Shown here in pieces: positions 38,411-47,033 of a DNA stretch of 64,000 bases. The DNA comes from CAZQQU01 sp964595625. Lineage in GTDB: Bacteria; Bacteroidota; Bacteroidia; Flavobacteriales; Flavobacteriaceae. The stretch is taken from contig CAZQQU010000002.1 in the NCBI GenBank assembly GCA_964595625.1, positions 62,001-126,000 of the forward strand, written 5' to 3'. Every line of letters starts with the position of its first letter. Positions within the stretch are counted from its first letter, which is position 1. The notes below the pieces were generated by a model. The model had not been told where the DNA came from. It ran no database searches and saw nothing but the letters and a program-made list of their open reading frames with translations. The position numbers and the translations under genes were made by a program.

Positions 38411-39553
38411 ATGAGAAAAATATACCATTTTTTGTTATTTTGTTTTATATCGGGTGTAAATACGGTTTACGCCCAATATACTGCTGTACCCGACCCTAAC
38501 TTTGAAGCCTATCTGGAAGACAATGGTATGGGCGACGGCATACCGGGTAACGGGTTGGTACTTACGGCTAATATTGAGAATGTGACGGAACTTACTATAT
38601 ATGGATATATAGGCATAACTGATTTAACAGGAATCGAAGATTTTACTGCATTAGAAGTTTTTTACCTTTCTTTTAACCCTATTACCTTTGTAAACCTTTC
38701 ACAAAATAGCAATTTAACCCACGTAGGTTTTAGCAGTACAATGCTTTCTACCTTAGACCTATCAAGCAACAATAAGCTGGAATATGCGGGTGGGCTATAT
38801 AATCTAGAACTTGATAGTTTAATTGTAAACAGTCCTTACATTACTCAGCTTGATTTTTGGGAAAATCACTTAATCTATATAGATGTAACCAATTGTCCTG
38901 CCTTAGAAGTATTAGACGTACATTATAATTTTTACCTGCCTGCGCTAGACGTTAGTAATAATCCTAATCTAAAAACACTACGTTGCAGCGAAAACAATTT
39001 AACTTCTTTAGACACCTCTAATAATCCTTTGTTAGAGGTATTAGCCATTGGTAACAATCCAAATCTTGTTAGCTTGGATCTGTCTCAAAACCCACTGTTA
39101 CGGATTTTTACCGCCGGGCACAACAACTCAATGGCCTATATAGATGCGAGAAACGGGAATAATGAAAACTTCGAGTTATTTTCTGCCAATCCCGCTACAA
39201 ACCTGCAATGTGTATATGTAGATGATGCCGAGGCATCTTATCTCGAAGACTGGAGTGTTCCTAATCACACTCAGTTTGCTAACAATGAGCAGGAGTGTTC
39301 GGCTGTATCTGTTGATGATTATCAAAGACTGGTGTTTAGTATGTACCCTAACCCGGCGAAAGAACGTGTAACCGTTATTTCAAATAGTGAGGGTGCTTAC
39401 CGTATTTATTCTTCAGAAGGAAAAGTGGTGATAACAGGAGAAATAACACAAGGATTTAACAATATCTACCTTTCAGATTATCCTACAGGTTTGTATTATC
39501 TCGAACTGGAATCTGCCGAAGGCAAAGAAATTAAAAGGGTAGTGAAGGAATAA
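38411..39553 (+). CDS. Leucine-rich-repeat T9SS cargo protein
   Basis: A 380-residue secreted protein: signal peptide 1-21 (IYHFLLFCFISGVNTVYAQ), then about nine irregular LRR units of the bacterial kind (LTxLDLSxNNKLEY, LEVLDVHYN, LKTLRCSENNLTSL, LVSLDLSQNP) in residues 45-270, a linker, and a C-terminal T9SS type A sorting domain (about 305-380: MYPNPAKERVTV...YPTGLYYLELES...KRVVKE). The N-terminal PDPNFEAYLEDNG motif is common in Bacteroidota LRR proteins. Predicted cell-surface or secreted, possibly adhesion. Upstream 250 bases are AT-rich with no clear promoter. Confidence 0.9.
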   Translation: MRKIYHFLLFCFISGVNTVYAQYTAVPDPNFEAYLEDNGMGDGIPGNGLVLTANIENVTELTIYGYIGITDLTGIEDFTALEVFYLSFNPITFVNLSQNSNLTHVGFSSTMLSTLDLSSNNKLEYAGGLYNLELDSLIVNSPYITQLDFWENHLIYIDVTNCPALEVLDVHYNFYLPALDVSNNPNLKTLRCSENNLTSLDTSNNPLLEVLAIGNNPNLVSLDLSQNPLLRIFTAGHNNSMAYIDARNGNNENFELFSANPATNLQCVYVDDAEASYLEDWSVPNHTQFANNEQECSAVSVDDYQRLVFSMYPNPAKERVTVISNSEGAYRIYSSEGKVVITGEITQGFNNIYLSDYPTGLYYLELESAEGKEIKRVVKE

Positions 39554-39616
39554 TTTCATTCCCTCATGTCTATTTGTATAACCCAAGCCATCTGCATAAT
39601 CTGCGGGATTAATTAG

Positions 39617-39624
39617 TACCTTTG
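39617..39624 (+). promoter_or_regulatory. -7 element (TACCTTTG) of dusB
   Basis: Exact TAnnTTTG match 19 bases before the dusB ATG at 39644. Confidence 0.58.
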
Positions 39625-39643
39625 CAAAAAATTTTGCGTAACA

Positions 39644-40636
39644 ATGGTCAAAATCGGAGATATAGAAGTAGGTGAATTTCCCTTGTTGCTCGCACCGATG
39701 GAGGATGTGAGCGACCCGCCGTTTCGTGCTTTGTGTAAGGAGCAGGGAGCCGATGTGGTGTTTACCGAATTTATCTCCAGCGAAGGATTGATTCGCGATG
39801 CGGCCAAGAGTGTTCAAAAATTAGATATTTACGAAAAAGAACGCCCGGTGGGTATTCAGATTTTCGGAGCCGAAATGGACTCCATGCTTCAGACGATAGA
39901 TATCGTTGAAAAATCCAATCCGGATATTATTGATATCAACTACGGCTGCCCGGTAAAAAAAGTGGTGTGTAAAGGTGCCGGTGCCGGAATTTTAAAGGAT
40001 ATCGACTTGATGGTGAAGTTGACCGAAGCCATGGTCAAGCGTACCCATTTACCCATTACGGTCAAAACCCGCTTGGGTTGGGATCACGATTCTATAAAAA
40101 TCGTAGAAGTGGCCGAAAGACTACAAGATGTAGGGATTAAAGCTATTTCTATTCACGGTCGTACACGTGTACAGATGTATAAGGGAAATGCCGATTGGAA
40201 ACCGATAGCTGAAGTAAAAAACAATCCAAGGATGCACATTCCCGTATTTGGAAATGGCGATGTAGTTACTCCGGAGAAGGCGATGGAAATGCGCGACGTG
40301 TATGGATTGGACGGCGCAATGATTGGTCGTGCGAGTATTGGCTATCCTTGGTTTTTTAGAGAAGTGAAACATTTTTTTAAAACGGGAAAATATTTAGCTC
40401 CGCCTACGTTAGAAGAGCGAGTAGAAGCTGCTAAAAGACATTTACAAATGGCCATTCACTGGAAAGGTGAAAAATTAGGCGTATTCGAAACGCGACGCCA
40501 TTATACCAATTATTTTAAGGGAATTCCTCACTTCAAGGAATTCCGTACCCGTTTAGTTACCGAAGATACTTCCGCAGGGGTTTTTGCCACTTTGGATGAT
40601 ATTTTGGAACAATTCAGTTCGTGGAGTTTTGTTTAG
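39644..40636 (+). CDS. dusB: tRNA-dihydrouridine synthase B
   Basis: A 330-residue FMN enzyme that reduces uridine to dihydrouridine in the tRNA D-loop. FMN barrel start LLAPMEDVSDPPFR; catalytic Cys in DINYGCPVKKVVCKGAGAG (both GCP and the downstream C are present); IHGRTRVQMYKGNADW and GNGDVVTPEKA (phosphate binding); ELGVFETRRHYTNYFKG in the C-terminal helical domain. Single gene with its own promoter; converges on the LolC/E-type gene with a 3-base gap. Confidence 0.95.
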   Translation: MVKIGDIEVGEFPLLLAPMEDVSDPPFRALCKEQGADVVFTEFISSEGLIRDAAKSVQKLDIYEKERPVGIQIFGAEMDSMLQTIDIVEKSNPDIIDINYGCPVKKVVCKGAGAGILKDIDLMVKLTEAMVKRTHLPITVKTRLGWDHDSIKIVEVAERLQDVGIKAISIHGRTRVQMYKGNADWKPIAEVKNNPRMHIPVFGNGDVVTPEKAMEMRDVYGLDGAMIGRASIGYPWFFREVKHFFKTGKYLAPPTLEERVEAAKRHLQMAIHWKGEKLGVFETRRHYTNYFKGIPHFKEFRTRLVTEDTSAGVFATLDDILEQFSSWSFV

Positions 40637-40639
40637 CCA

Positions 40640-41842
40640 TTATCGGATAAGCCTTTTATTGACTCGTGAAGCCGCTATTTGAGAGGCGATGATGCCCAAT
40701 ACTCCAATGGTTATTAACACGATCAGAGCGTTTTCCCATTGAATTTCCACAGGATAAGGAAGTGTAGGGGTGATCATTACAAAGCCAAACTTGATTTGCA
40801 ATCCCACCAAAATAATTCCCAATATAATTCCGGTAACTCCTCCCCATAGAGTCATCAATGTGCCTTGTAGAAAAAATACCGATCGCATTTGTCGAAAGTC
40901 GGCTCCTAAGTGAATGAGGGTTTTGATATTGTTTTTTTTATCGAGTATGACCATAATAATGCTAGAGATGACATTAAACAAGGCGATAATCATCACGAGG
41001 GTAAAAATTAGGTATACGGCCAGATTTTCGGTATTTAGCATTTTGTATAAAGCATCGTTTTGTCGGATTCGGTTTTTATAAACGAGTTGCTCACCTCCTA
41101 TTTCTTCAATTTTTTTAATGGCAGTTTTTTCATCAACTCCGGGCTGAAGTTTTATTTCCAAGGCACTGATTTGATTTTCATCAAAAGAAAGGAGTTGTTG
41201 TGCTTGATTAAAACTGGCGAAAACATATTTGTCGTTGAGGTCTTCGTTGACATAATACACGCCAGAAACGATGGCTAAGTCCGTATTCAGAGCGGTTGTG
41301 GGGTCGGTAATTTGACCCGTACCGGGTTTGGGAACCATGATTTCGAGTAATTCGGAGTAATCGTAGGGACCCAGGCCTAATTTGGTAGAAATATCAAAAC
41401 CGATAACCACCGATTTTTGATCTTTATTGAGCCAGTTCCCCGCTATAATTGTACTGTCTATTTGGGTAGTTTGCTGGTAATTGTCGTCGACACCTTTGAT
41501 ATAAGCAATGGTGTTTTTTCCTTTAAAACTAAGAAAAACACGGTCTTCAATAATTTTGGAGTAAGAAGCTATTTCGGGTATTTGTTGGAGTTCGTTGAGC
41601 TGTTGGGCATTCAGGTTGATTACCTTACCCATTTTGGGTTCTACCCGCAAATCGGGATTAAAAACGGTAGAAAATTGAAGACTGAAGGTTTTCAGACCGG
41701 CAAAACCCGACAATACAATAAATAAAGCCATAGCGCCGACAATAACACCGATCAGTGCGATAGTAGAGATGCTGTTTACAGCGGTGCTTTTGCTTTTAGA
41801 AAACAGATACCGTTGAGCTATGTACAGCGGGAAACGCATCAA
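40640..41842 (-). CDS. ABC transporter permease, LolC/LolE-like (FtsX family)
   Basis: A 400-residue protein with one N-terminal helix (about 22-45), a periplasmic MacB-like domain (about 50-265), and three C-terminal helices with the FtsX domain (270-385). The start MRFPLYIAQRYLFSKSKSTAVNSISTIALIGV fits the lipoprotein-releasing LolC/E family. It would move lipoproteins from the inner membrane with a LolD ATPase, which is not in the window. Start overlaps the rbfA stop by 4 bases, so the two are coupled. Confidence 0.85.
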   Translation of the reverse strand: MMRFPLYIAQRYLFSKSKSTAVNSISTIALIGVIVGAMALFIVLSGFAGLKTFSLQFSTVFNPDLRVEPKMGKVINLNAQQLNELQQIPEIASYSKIIEDRVFLSFKGKNTIAYIKGVDDNYQQTTQIDSTIIAGNWLNKDQKSVVIGFDISTKLGLGPYDYSELLEIMVPKPGTGQITDPTTALNTDLAIVSGVYYVNEDLNDKYVFASFNQAQQLLSFDENQISALEIKLQPGVDEKTAIKKIEEIGGEQLVYKNRIRQNDALYKMLNTENLAVYLIFTLVMIIALFNVISSIIMVILDKKNNIKTLIHLGADFRQMRSVFFLQGTLMTLWGGVTGIILGIILVGLQIKFGFVMITPTLPYPVEIQWENALIVLITIGVLGIIASQIAASRVNKRLIR

Positions 41843-42231
41843 GATTTTTTTCTTTTTTCGAGTATTTCGGGTTTGATTATCGGATTGTCTTCGCCCTTAA
41901 GGGCTTGGTCAATCGCTTCGGAATAGTCAATTGAACGATCTAGGATAAAAATTAAATCGGGCATTTTACGCAATTGGTCTTTTACCAATTGAGCCACTTG
42001 GTGTTTGATTTGATTTTTGTGGGTGTTAATTTCCTCAATCAGAGGTTCACCGTGTACAGACGGGAAAATACTTACATACACTTTGGCTAGAGTAAGGTCG
42101 ACCGTTACTTTGACTTCAGTAACCGATATTAAAATACCGATATGACCGGCTTCTTTCAGCAGGTTTTGCAAAACGTTTGCCAAATCCATTTGGAGGATGG
42201 CTCCGATTTTTTTTTGTCGGTTTGTTTCCAT
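41839..42231 (-). CDS. rbfA: Ribosome-binding factor A
   Basis: A 130-residue RbfA that helps mature the 30S subunit. The METNRQKKIGAILQMDLANVL start is typical. KH-like fold: ITEVKVTVDLTLAKVYVSI and KNQIKHQVAQLVKDQLRKMPDLIFILD (conserved RxxPxLxF). A longer frame reaches 42339, but that extension crosses both the rbfA and the mce promoter elements and is not translated. A -7 element lies 7 bases ahead of the ATG, so the mRNA may be leaderless. Confidence 0.94.
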   Translation of the reverse strand: METNRQKKIGAILQMDLANVLQNLLKEAGHIGILISVTEVKVTVDLTLAKVYVSIFPSVHGEPLIEEINTHKNQIKHQVAQLVKDQLRKMPDLIFILDRSIDYSEAIDQALKGEDNPIIKPEILEKRKKS

Positions 42232-42237
42232 AAGTTG

Positions 42238-42245
42238 CAAAGTTA
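42238..42245 (-). promoter_or_regulatory. -7 element (TAACTTTG) of rbfA
   Basis: Exact match on the minus strand, ending 7 bases before the rbfA ATG. One base separates it from the opposite-strand -7 element of mce. Confidence 0.6.
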
Positions 42246-42246
42246 C

Positions 42247-42254
42247 TACTTTTG
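42247..42254 (+). promoter_or_regulatory. -7 element (TACTTTTG) of mce
   Basis: Exact match on the plus strand, 32 bases before the mce ATG and one base from the rbfA -7 element, so RNA polymerases for the two genes would compete. Confidence 0.55.
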
Positions 42255-42286
42255 ACGGTATGAGCAGGAATACAAAATTATAAATC

Positions 42287-42691
42287 ATGATAAAAATAGA
42301 ACATATAGGAATTGCAGTCAAGGATTTAGAGACGTCCAATCAACTATTTACAAAATTATTGGGCAAATCTCCCTACAAACAAGAAACGGTTGCCGATGAA
42401 TCGGTAACGACCTCATTTTTTGAAATAGGGGCCAGTAAGTTGGAGTTGTTAGAGGCACTGAGCGAGGACAGCGCGATAGCCAAGTATTTAGACAAAAACC
42501 GAGAGGGGATTCATCACATTGCTTTTGCCGTTGATGATTTAACCACCGAGGTGGCTCGTTTAAAAGAGGCTGGTTTTATTTTTATAAATGAAACTCCGCG
42601 GGAGGGGGCAGACAATAAGTGGGTGGTGTTTTTACATCCCAAAAGTACCAACGGAGTTTTAGTAGAATTGTGTCAAGACAAAACAATTTAA
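42287..42691 (+). CDS. mce: Methylmalonyl-CoA epimerase
   Basis: A 134-residue VOC-fold enzyme interconverting (R)- and (S)-methylmalonyl-CoA in propionate metabolism. Two beta-alpha-beta-beta-beta halves; metal ligands His in IEHIGIAVKD (H5), His in GIHHIAFAVDD (about 84) and the Glu near VLVELCQ. KLELLEALSEDSAIAKYLDKNREGIHH is the typical family segment. No mutase gene is nearby. Confidence 0.94.
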   Translation: MIKIEHIGIAVKDLETSNQLFTKLLGKSPYKQETVADESVTTSFFEIGASKLELLEALSEDSAIAKYLDKNREGIHHIAFAVDDLTTEVARLKEAGFIFINETPREGADNKWVVFLHPKSTNGVLVELCQDKTI

Positions 42692-42699
42692 AAAAAAGT

Positions 42700-42730
42700 T
42701 TGTACTAAATATAAACTAATCCTAAATTTG
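42700..42730 (+). promoter_or_regulatory. tRNA promoter (TTG-N20-TAAATTTG)
   Basis: TTTG -33 element ending at 42702 (core TTG 42700-42702) and an exact -7 element TAAATTTG (42723-42730), spacer 20 bases; this is the best full promoter match in the window. The mature tRNA begins 41 bases later. Confidence 0.7.
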
Positions 42731-42771
42731 CCGACTCTTTACAGCGATTAGTTTTATATAATTAACGCTTG

Positions 42772-42845
42772 GGTCCTATAGCTCAGCTGGTTAGAGCACT
42801 TGACTCATAATCAAGGGGTCCCTGGTTCAAGCCCAGGTGGGACCA
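42772..42845 (+). tRNA. tRNA with CAT anticodon (Met elongator or Ile2)
   Basis: Cloverleaf: acceptor GGTCCTA / TGGGACC, discriminator A at 42845, anticodon loop CTCATAA (anticodon CAT), T-arm CCTGG / CCAGG. The body lacks initiator features (first pair G-C). A CAT anticodon can be elongator Met or the TilS-modified Ile2; the sequence alone does not decide. CCA is not encoded. Confidence 0.93.
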
Positions 42846-42856
42846 CATCCTATAAA

Positions 42857-42886
42857 AGCACTTACTTATTAGTAGGTGCTTTTTTT
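42857..42886 (+). terminator. Intrinsic terminator of the CAT-anticodon tRNA
   Basis: Stem AGCACTTACT / AGTAGGTGCT (one G-T pair) with loop TATT and a T7 tail, 11 bases after the tRNA. Confidence 0.85.
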
Positions 42887-42887
42887 A

Positions 42888-43159
42888 TAGGGTTATGTTC
42901 GTATGGAAAAAATTCTAGCCAAGACTTCCTTTTTATCATGTAAGGTTTGGGTTTATACCTTAAAATAAAACGAGCCACATGTAAATAAAATGAGATTCAG
43001 GCTGGTTCTATTCGCTTTAGGTCTTGGAACTAGGGTACTATTGGACTCAAGGATACAAGGATTTTAATACAGCTTCAAATTTTAATTTCCAACTACATCC
43101 GCATGATAATTCAAGCGCTTCTTAGCAAAAATTAAAGTCTTATATGATTTGAAATGAAT
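42888..43159. other. Intergenic stretch without recognisable genes
   Basis: About 270 bases between the tRNA terminator and the pgk promoter. No open frame with codon structure, hairpin with T-run or RNA gene is seen. Confidence 0.5.
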
Positions 43160-43167
43160 TATATTTG
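43160..43167 (+). promoter_or_regulatory. -7 element (TATATTTG) of pgk
   Basis: Exact match 19 bases before the pgk ATG. Confidence 0.58.
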
Positions 43168-43186
43168 CGGGCATTAATCTGTAGAT

Positions 43187-44374
43187 ATGAAAACTATTAA
43201 CGATTTTAATTTTAAAGACCAAAAAGCGTTGGTACGTGTAGATTTTAATGTTCCTCTAAACGACCAAGGCCAAATTACAGATGCTACCCGTATCGAAATG
43301 GTGAAACCCACGATCGAAAAAATTCTATCGGATGGTGGACGCGTGGTAATGATGTCGCATTTTGGCAGACCTAAAAACAAAGAACCCGAATTTTCCTTAG
43401 AACAAATCGTAGAAAAAGTATCTGAGGTATTAAACAAACCGGTGGTTTTTGTACCTGATTGTGTGGGTGAAGAAGCCGAAAAAGCGGCAAATAATTTGAG
43501 TAACGGGGAATTGCTGCTTTTAGAAAATTTACGATACTATCCCGAAGAAACTCAGGGAGATGAAAATTTTGCCCAACAATTAGCCCGACTGGGAGATATC
43601 TATGTGAATGATGCTTTTGGAGCAGCACATCGGGCCCATGCTTCAACGACGACTATCGCTCAATTTTTTGACTCCAAAAAATGCTTCGGCAAGCTCATGG
43701 AAGCCGAGTTGAGAAGTATCGATCAAGTTTTACACCAAAGTAAAAAACCGGTTACCGCAATTATCGGTGGAGCTAAGGTGTCTTCCAAAATCACGATTAT
43801 CGAAAATATCTTAGATAAAATCAATCACTTGATTGTAGGAGGTGGCATGTCGTTTACCTTTATCAAAGCCATAGGCGGACAAGTGGGCGATTCGTTGGTA
43901 GAGGAGGAATATCTTACTACCGCCTTAAACATTTTGGCGAAAGCCAAAGAAAAACAGGTACAAGTACACTTGCCAGTCGATGCTGTAATTGCCAATAGCT
44001 TTTCTGAATCGGCTTCAACCGATACCTGCATCGTTACTAAAATTCCGGAGGGTTGGATGGGTTTAGATACCGGACCCAAAACCAACGAAATTTTTGCTAC
44101 AATCATTGGATTGTCTAATACCATTTTGTGGAATGGTCCTGTAGGAGTATTTGAAATGGAGCCTTTTGCAGCCGGTACTAAAGCCTTGGGGGAAGCTATT
44201 ATTCAAGCTACTCAAGGCGGAGCTTATTCGTTAGTGGGAGGAGGCGATTCGGTGGCGGCTGTTAAAAAGTTTGGCTTTCAAAATCAGGTAAGTTATGTGT
44301 CAACCGGAGGTGGAGCTATGCTCGAAGCCTTGGAAGGTAAAACCTTACCCGGTGTGGCAGCGATCGGTTTGTAA
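43187..44374 (+). CDS. pgk: Phosphoglycerate kinase
   Basis: A 395-residue glycolytic enzyme, full length. N-terminal RVDFNVPL (substrate loop), MMSHFGRPK, the VNDAFGAAHRAHAS motif, and C-terminal nucleotide domain IIGGAKVSSKI, ILWNGPVGVFEMEPFAAGT, VGGGDSVAAV. It makes ATP from 1,3-bisphosphoglycerate. Followed 111 bases later by the transglycosylase gene. Confidence 0.97.
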   Translation: MKTINDFNFKDQKALVRVDFNVPLNDQGQITDATRIEMVKPTIEKILSDGGRVVMMSHFGRPKNKEPEFSLEQIVEKVSEVLNKPVVFVPDCVGEEAEKAANNLSNGELLLLENLRYYPEETQGDENFAQQLARLGDIYVNDAFGAAHRAHASTTTIAQFFDSKKCFGKLMEAELRSIDQVLHQSKKPVTAIIGGAKVSSKITIIENILDKINHLIVGGGMSFTFIKAIGGQVGDSLVEEEYLTTALNILAKAKEKQVQVHLPVDAVIANSFSESASTDTCIVTKIPEGWMGLDTGPKTNEIFATIIGLSNTILWNGPVGVFEMEPFAAGTKALGEAIIQATQGGAYSLVGGGDSVAAVKKFGFQNQVSYVSTGGGAMLEALEGKTLPGVAAIGL

Positions 44375-44406
44375 AACAAATTGGATATATTTTCGTTAAA
44401 ATACAG

Positions 44407-44446
44407 ACTTTCCCCCGTTGGAGCGAGGGGAGGTTGTGTTTTTTTT
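44407..44446 (+). terminator. Weak candidate terminator of pgk
   Basis: Imperfect stem CCCCCG / CGAGGGG (44412-44430) with a TTGGAG loop, then a T8 run after a 10-base spacer. The stem and long spacer make it uncertain. Confidence 0.35.
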
Positions 44447-44485
44447 ATTATTTTGCGACACCCAACTCAAACAAGGAGATTAAAA

Positions 44486-46033
44486 ATGAACAAGTTACCC
44501 CTATTCTACCTGTTTTTTCTGGTATTTACCGTTGGTTTTTCCCAAGAAGAGGGAGGTCTGTCTGTAGAGACTTCGCTGGTGGAAATTTCACAAGACACCA
44601 CCACGACCATCCAAGAGAAACCGACCTTTTTAAGCTTAAAAGACAGTATAAAAAGTTCGTTTATCCAACATCCGGCCAGTGCTGCAGTCGATAGCTTGTG
44701 GCGACAAGAATTATACAACTCCGATTTATTTGAAGAAATGTACGCCTCGGTCACTTCCCTAGAGATTAACGAAATGGAAGTGGAAGATTTTCAGGAATTG
44801 CCCTTGGAGGTGTTTAAGGAAAGATTAGAAAAACTTAATGCGCGGGTTCCCTTTGATATTCAGTATTCTCCGGCCCTCGAAAGTGTGGTGTATTCGTATC
44901 TCAAAAAACGTAGAAAATCACTACAGCGTTTGATGCATATGAGTACCTATTATTTCCCGATGTTCGAACAAGAATTGGACAAACATAACCTACCCATTGA
45001 ATTAAAATATTTAGCCATCGTAGAATCTGCCTTGAATCCTAAGGCTCGTTCCCGAGTGGGCGCTACCGGATTGTGGCAGTTTATGTATCCTACAGGTAAA
45101 ATGTATGGTCTGGAAGTCAGTTCGTATGTCGATGAACGTTCGGATCCCATTCGCTCTACCGAAGCCGCTTGCGAATATTTAAAAAGTTTATACAACGTAT
45201 TTGGCGATTGGGATTTGGCTTTGGCAGCCTATAATTCGGGACCCGGAAATGTCTCTCGCGCGATTCGCCGTAGCGGAGGAGAAACCAATTATTGGAAAAT
45301 TAGAAACAACCTGCCTCGCGAAACCGCAGGCTATGTACCTGCTTTTTTAGCAACTATGTACATCTTTGAATATGCTGAAGAACACGGGTTTAAATTGCCC
45401 AAAACCGCTATTCCGTATTTAGCAACCGATACGATTCGTATTAAAGAAACGATTCGTTTTAAAGATATTTCTGAACTTTTTGATATTCCTATCGAGGAGT
45501 TGCGCTTTTTTAATCCGTCTTATAAATTGGATATCATTCCGTATATAGAAAATAAAAATTATACCCTCCGTTTACCGGTTGATGCTTTGGGTTCTTTTGT
45601 TAGTAACGAGGCAAGTATTTATGCATATGTACGTGCTGATGAAGAAAAGTCTAAATACCCCGAACTCGTAAAACAGGAGTCACAAATTACTTACAAAGTA
45701 AAAAAAGGTGATTATTTAGGTAAAATAGCTAATCGTTATGGAGTTACGGTTAATAACTTAAAAAAGTGGAACAACTTAAAAAGTAATAATTTAAAAGTAG
45801 GTCAACGACTGGTTATATTTACGCAAGGCGTAGCAGGTACTACTATTGAAAAAGTCGAAGACCACTCCTCATCATCCGGAGAGTATAGCATATATACCGT
45901 TAAAAATGGAGATACCTTATGGGGAATTGCACAAAAATTTCCCGGTGTATCTATAGAGAAAATTAAAAAATGGAACGATATTAGTGGTACTAAATTGACC
46001 CCCGGTATGAAATTGAAAATCCATAGGGGGTAA
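44486..46033 (+). CDS. MltD-like membrane-bound lytic transglycosylase with two LysM domains
   Basis: A 515-residue envelope enzyme. The start is set at the ATG 44486: it gives a signal peptide (LPLFYLFFLVFTVGFSQ) and is preceded by AAGGAGAT (44472-44479), a rare clear Shine-Dalgarno; an upstream frame to 44381 lacks a signal. SLT domain about 168-300 with catalytic E180 (LAIVESALNPKARS) and LWQFMYPTGKMYGL. Two LysM domains about 405-450 (YKVKKGDYLGKIANRYGVTV) and 468-513 (YTVKNGDTLWGIAQKFPGV). It cleaves peptidoglycan glycan strands. The DUF4837 gene follows after 16 bases. Confidence 0.94.
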   Translation: MNKLPLFYLFFLVFTVGFSQEEGGLSVETSLVEISQDTTTTIQEKPTFLSLKDSIKSSFIQHPASAAVDSLWRQELYNSDLFEEMYASVTSLEINEMEVEDFQELPLEVFKERLEKLNARVPFDIQYSPALESVVYSYLKKRRKSLQRLMHMSTYYFPMFEQELDKHNLPIELKYLAIVESALNPKARSRVGATGLWQFMYPTGKMYGLEVSSYVDERSDPIRSTEAACEYLKSLYNVFGDWDLALAAYNSGPGNVSRAIRRSGGETNYWKIRNNLPRETAGYVPAFLATMYIFEYAEEHGFKLPKTAIPYLATDTIRIKETIRFKDISELFDIPIEELRFFNPSYKLDIIPYIENKNYTLRLPVDALGSFVSNEASIYAYVRADEEKSKYPELVKQESQITYKVKKGDYLGKIANRYGVTVNNLKKWNNLKSNNLKVGQRLVIFTQGVAGTTIEKVEDHSSSSGEYSIYTVKNGDTLWGIAQKFPGVSIEKIKKWNDISGTKLTPGMKLKIHRG

Positions 46034-46049
46034 TTTTAATACACACGTC

Positions 46050-47033
46050 ATGATAAGATGGTTTTTTTCTATAGTTTGCAGTTGTTCTCTTTTACTGGCT
46101 TGTCAGGATTCCAACAAGAATTCCGAGGAATACCTTCCTAGTTCCTCTGGTAAAATCAATCAGGTTTTAGTTGTTATTGATAACGATTTGTGGACCAGTT
46201 TGATTGGTGAAGAGTTGCGGAAAAATTTAGCCGAATTGCTGGTGGGGATGTCTCAAGACGAACCTCGTTTTACACTTATTCAAACCCCCTACGAAGGTTT
46301 TGATGGGCTGATGCTCCGACAGCGGGTGTTTCTGGAAGTACGAATTGGTCGTGACGAACTCTTTGAAATAAAAAACAATGTGTTTGCTAAACCCCAGACC
46401 GGCATCTATCTTTATGGACGTACCCTTTCGGATGTATTACAGCTCATTCAAACCCACGCAACGACTATTAAAAATACGATTACTACCACCGAATTGCGAG
46501 AACAGCACAGTCGATTGAATGCTTTAAAAATGCCGATTCCCCAAATTGAAGAAAACTTAAAAGTGTCTTTTACACTTCCCAATACCTACCGCATTGCTAA
46601 ACTCACCGATAACTTTGCTTGGATGCGACGCGATATTCGCTCGGGTGATTTGAATTTATTGGTATACGAATTGCCTTTAAATCGCCTAGAAAATCAAGAG
46701 GATATTATTGGTCAAATTATTCAAATCCGAGATTCCATTGGTCAGGCACATATTCCGGGACCGAATGAAGGAAGTTATATGATTACCGAAATGGCCTTCT
46801 CTCCCCATCTGTTTGAAACCACCATCAATCAAAAGTTTGCCTACGAAACACGGGGTACCTGGGAGGTTTATAATTTTTTTATGGCCGGTCCTTTTGTCAA
46901 TTTTATGATTAAAGATTCAGTGAATAACCGTCTTTTGGTGATGGAAGGTTTTACCTTTGCTCCTTCTATTGATAAAAGAAATTATCAATTTGAATTGGAG
47001 ACCATTATTCGCTCTGCTAAATTGTTAGAATAA
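46050..47033 (+). CDS. DUF4837 family lipoprotein
   Basis: A 327-residue lipoprotein (CSCSLLLAC, Cys18) of unknown function. The start of the mature domain, LPSSSGKINQVLVVIDNDLWTSLIGEELRKNL, is the DUF4837 pattern known in Bacteroidota. The C-terminal half has a second beta-rich unit (YRIAKLTDNFAWMRRDIRSGDLNLLVYE). Likely co-transcribed with the transglycosylase 16 bases upstream, which hints at an envelope role (inference). Stops 0 bases from the convergent beta-barrel stop. Confidence 0.85.
   Translation: MIRWFFSIVCSCSLLLACQDSNKNSEEYLPSSSGKINQVLVVIDNDLWTSLIGEELRKNLAELLVGMSQDEPRFTLIQTPYEGFDGLMLRQRVFLEVRIGRDELFEIKNNVFAKPQTGIYLYGRTLSDVLQLIQTHATTIKNTITTTELREQHSRLNALKMPIPQIEENLKVSFTLPNTYRIAKLTDNFAWMRRDIRSGDLNLLVYELPLNRLENQEDIIGQIIQIRDSIGQAHIPGPNEGSYMITEMAFSPHLFETTINQKFAYETRGTWEVYNFFMAGPFVNFMIKDSVNNRLLVMEGFTFAPSIDKRNYQFELETIIRSAKLLE

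Noticed and set aside
39473..39817. 114-codon minus-strand frame
   Set aside because: It crosses the end of the LRR gene, the dusB promoter and the dusB start; antisense shadow.
42232..42339. 36-codon N-terminal extension of rbfA
   Set aside because: It covers both -7 elements of rbfA and mce and part of mce, and adds nothing like RbfA.
44381..44485. 35-codon extension of the transglycosylase
   Set aside because: It holds a terminator-like hairpin and lacks a signal peptide; the ATG 44486 has both a Shine-Dalgarno and a signal peptide.
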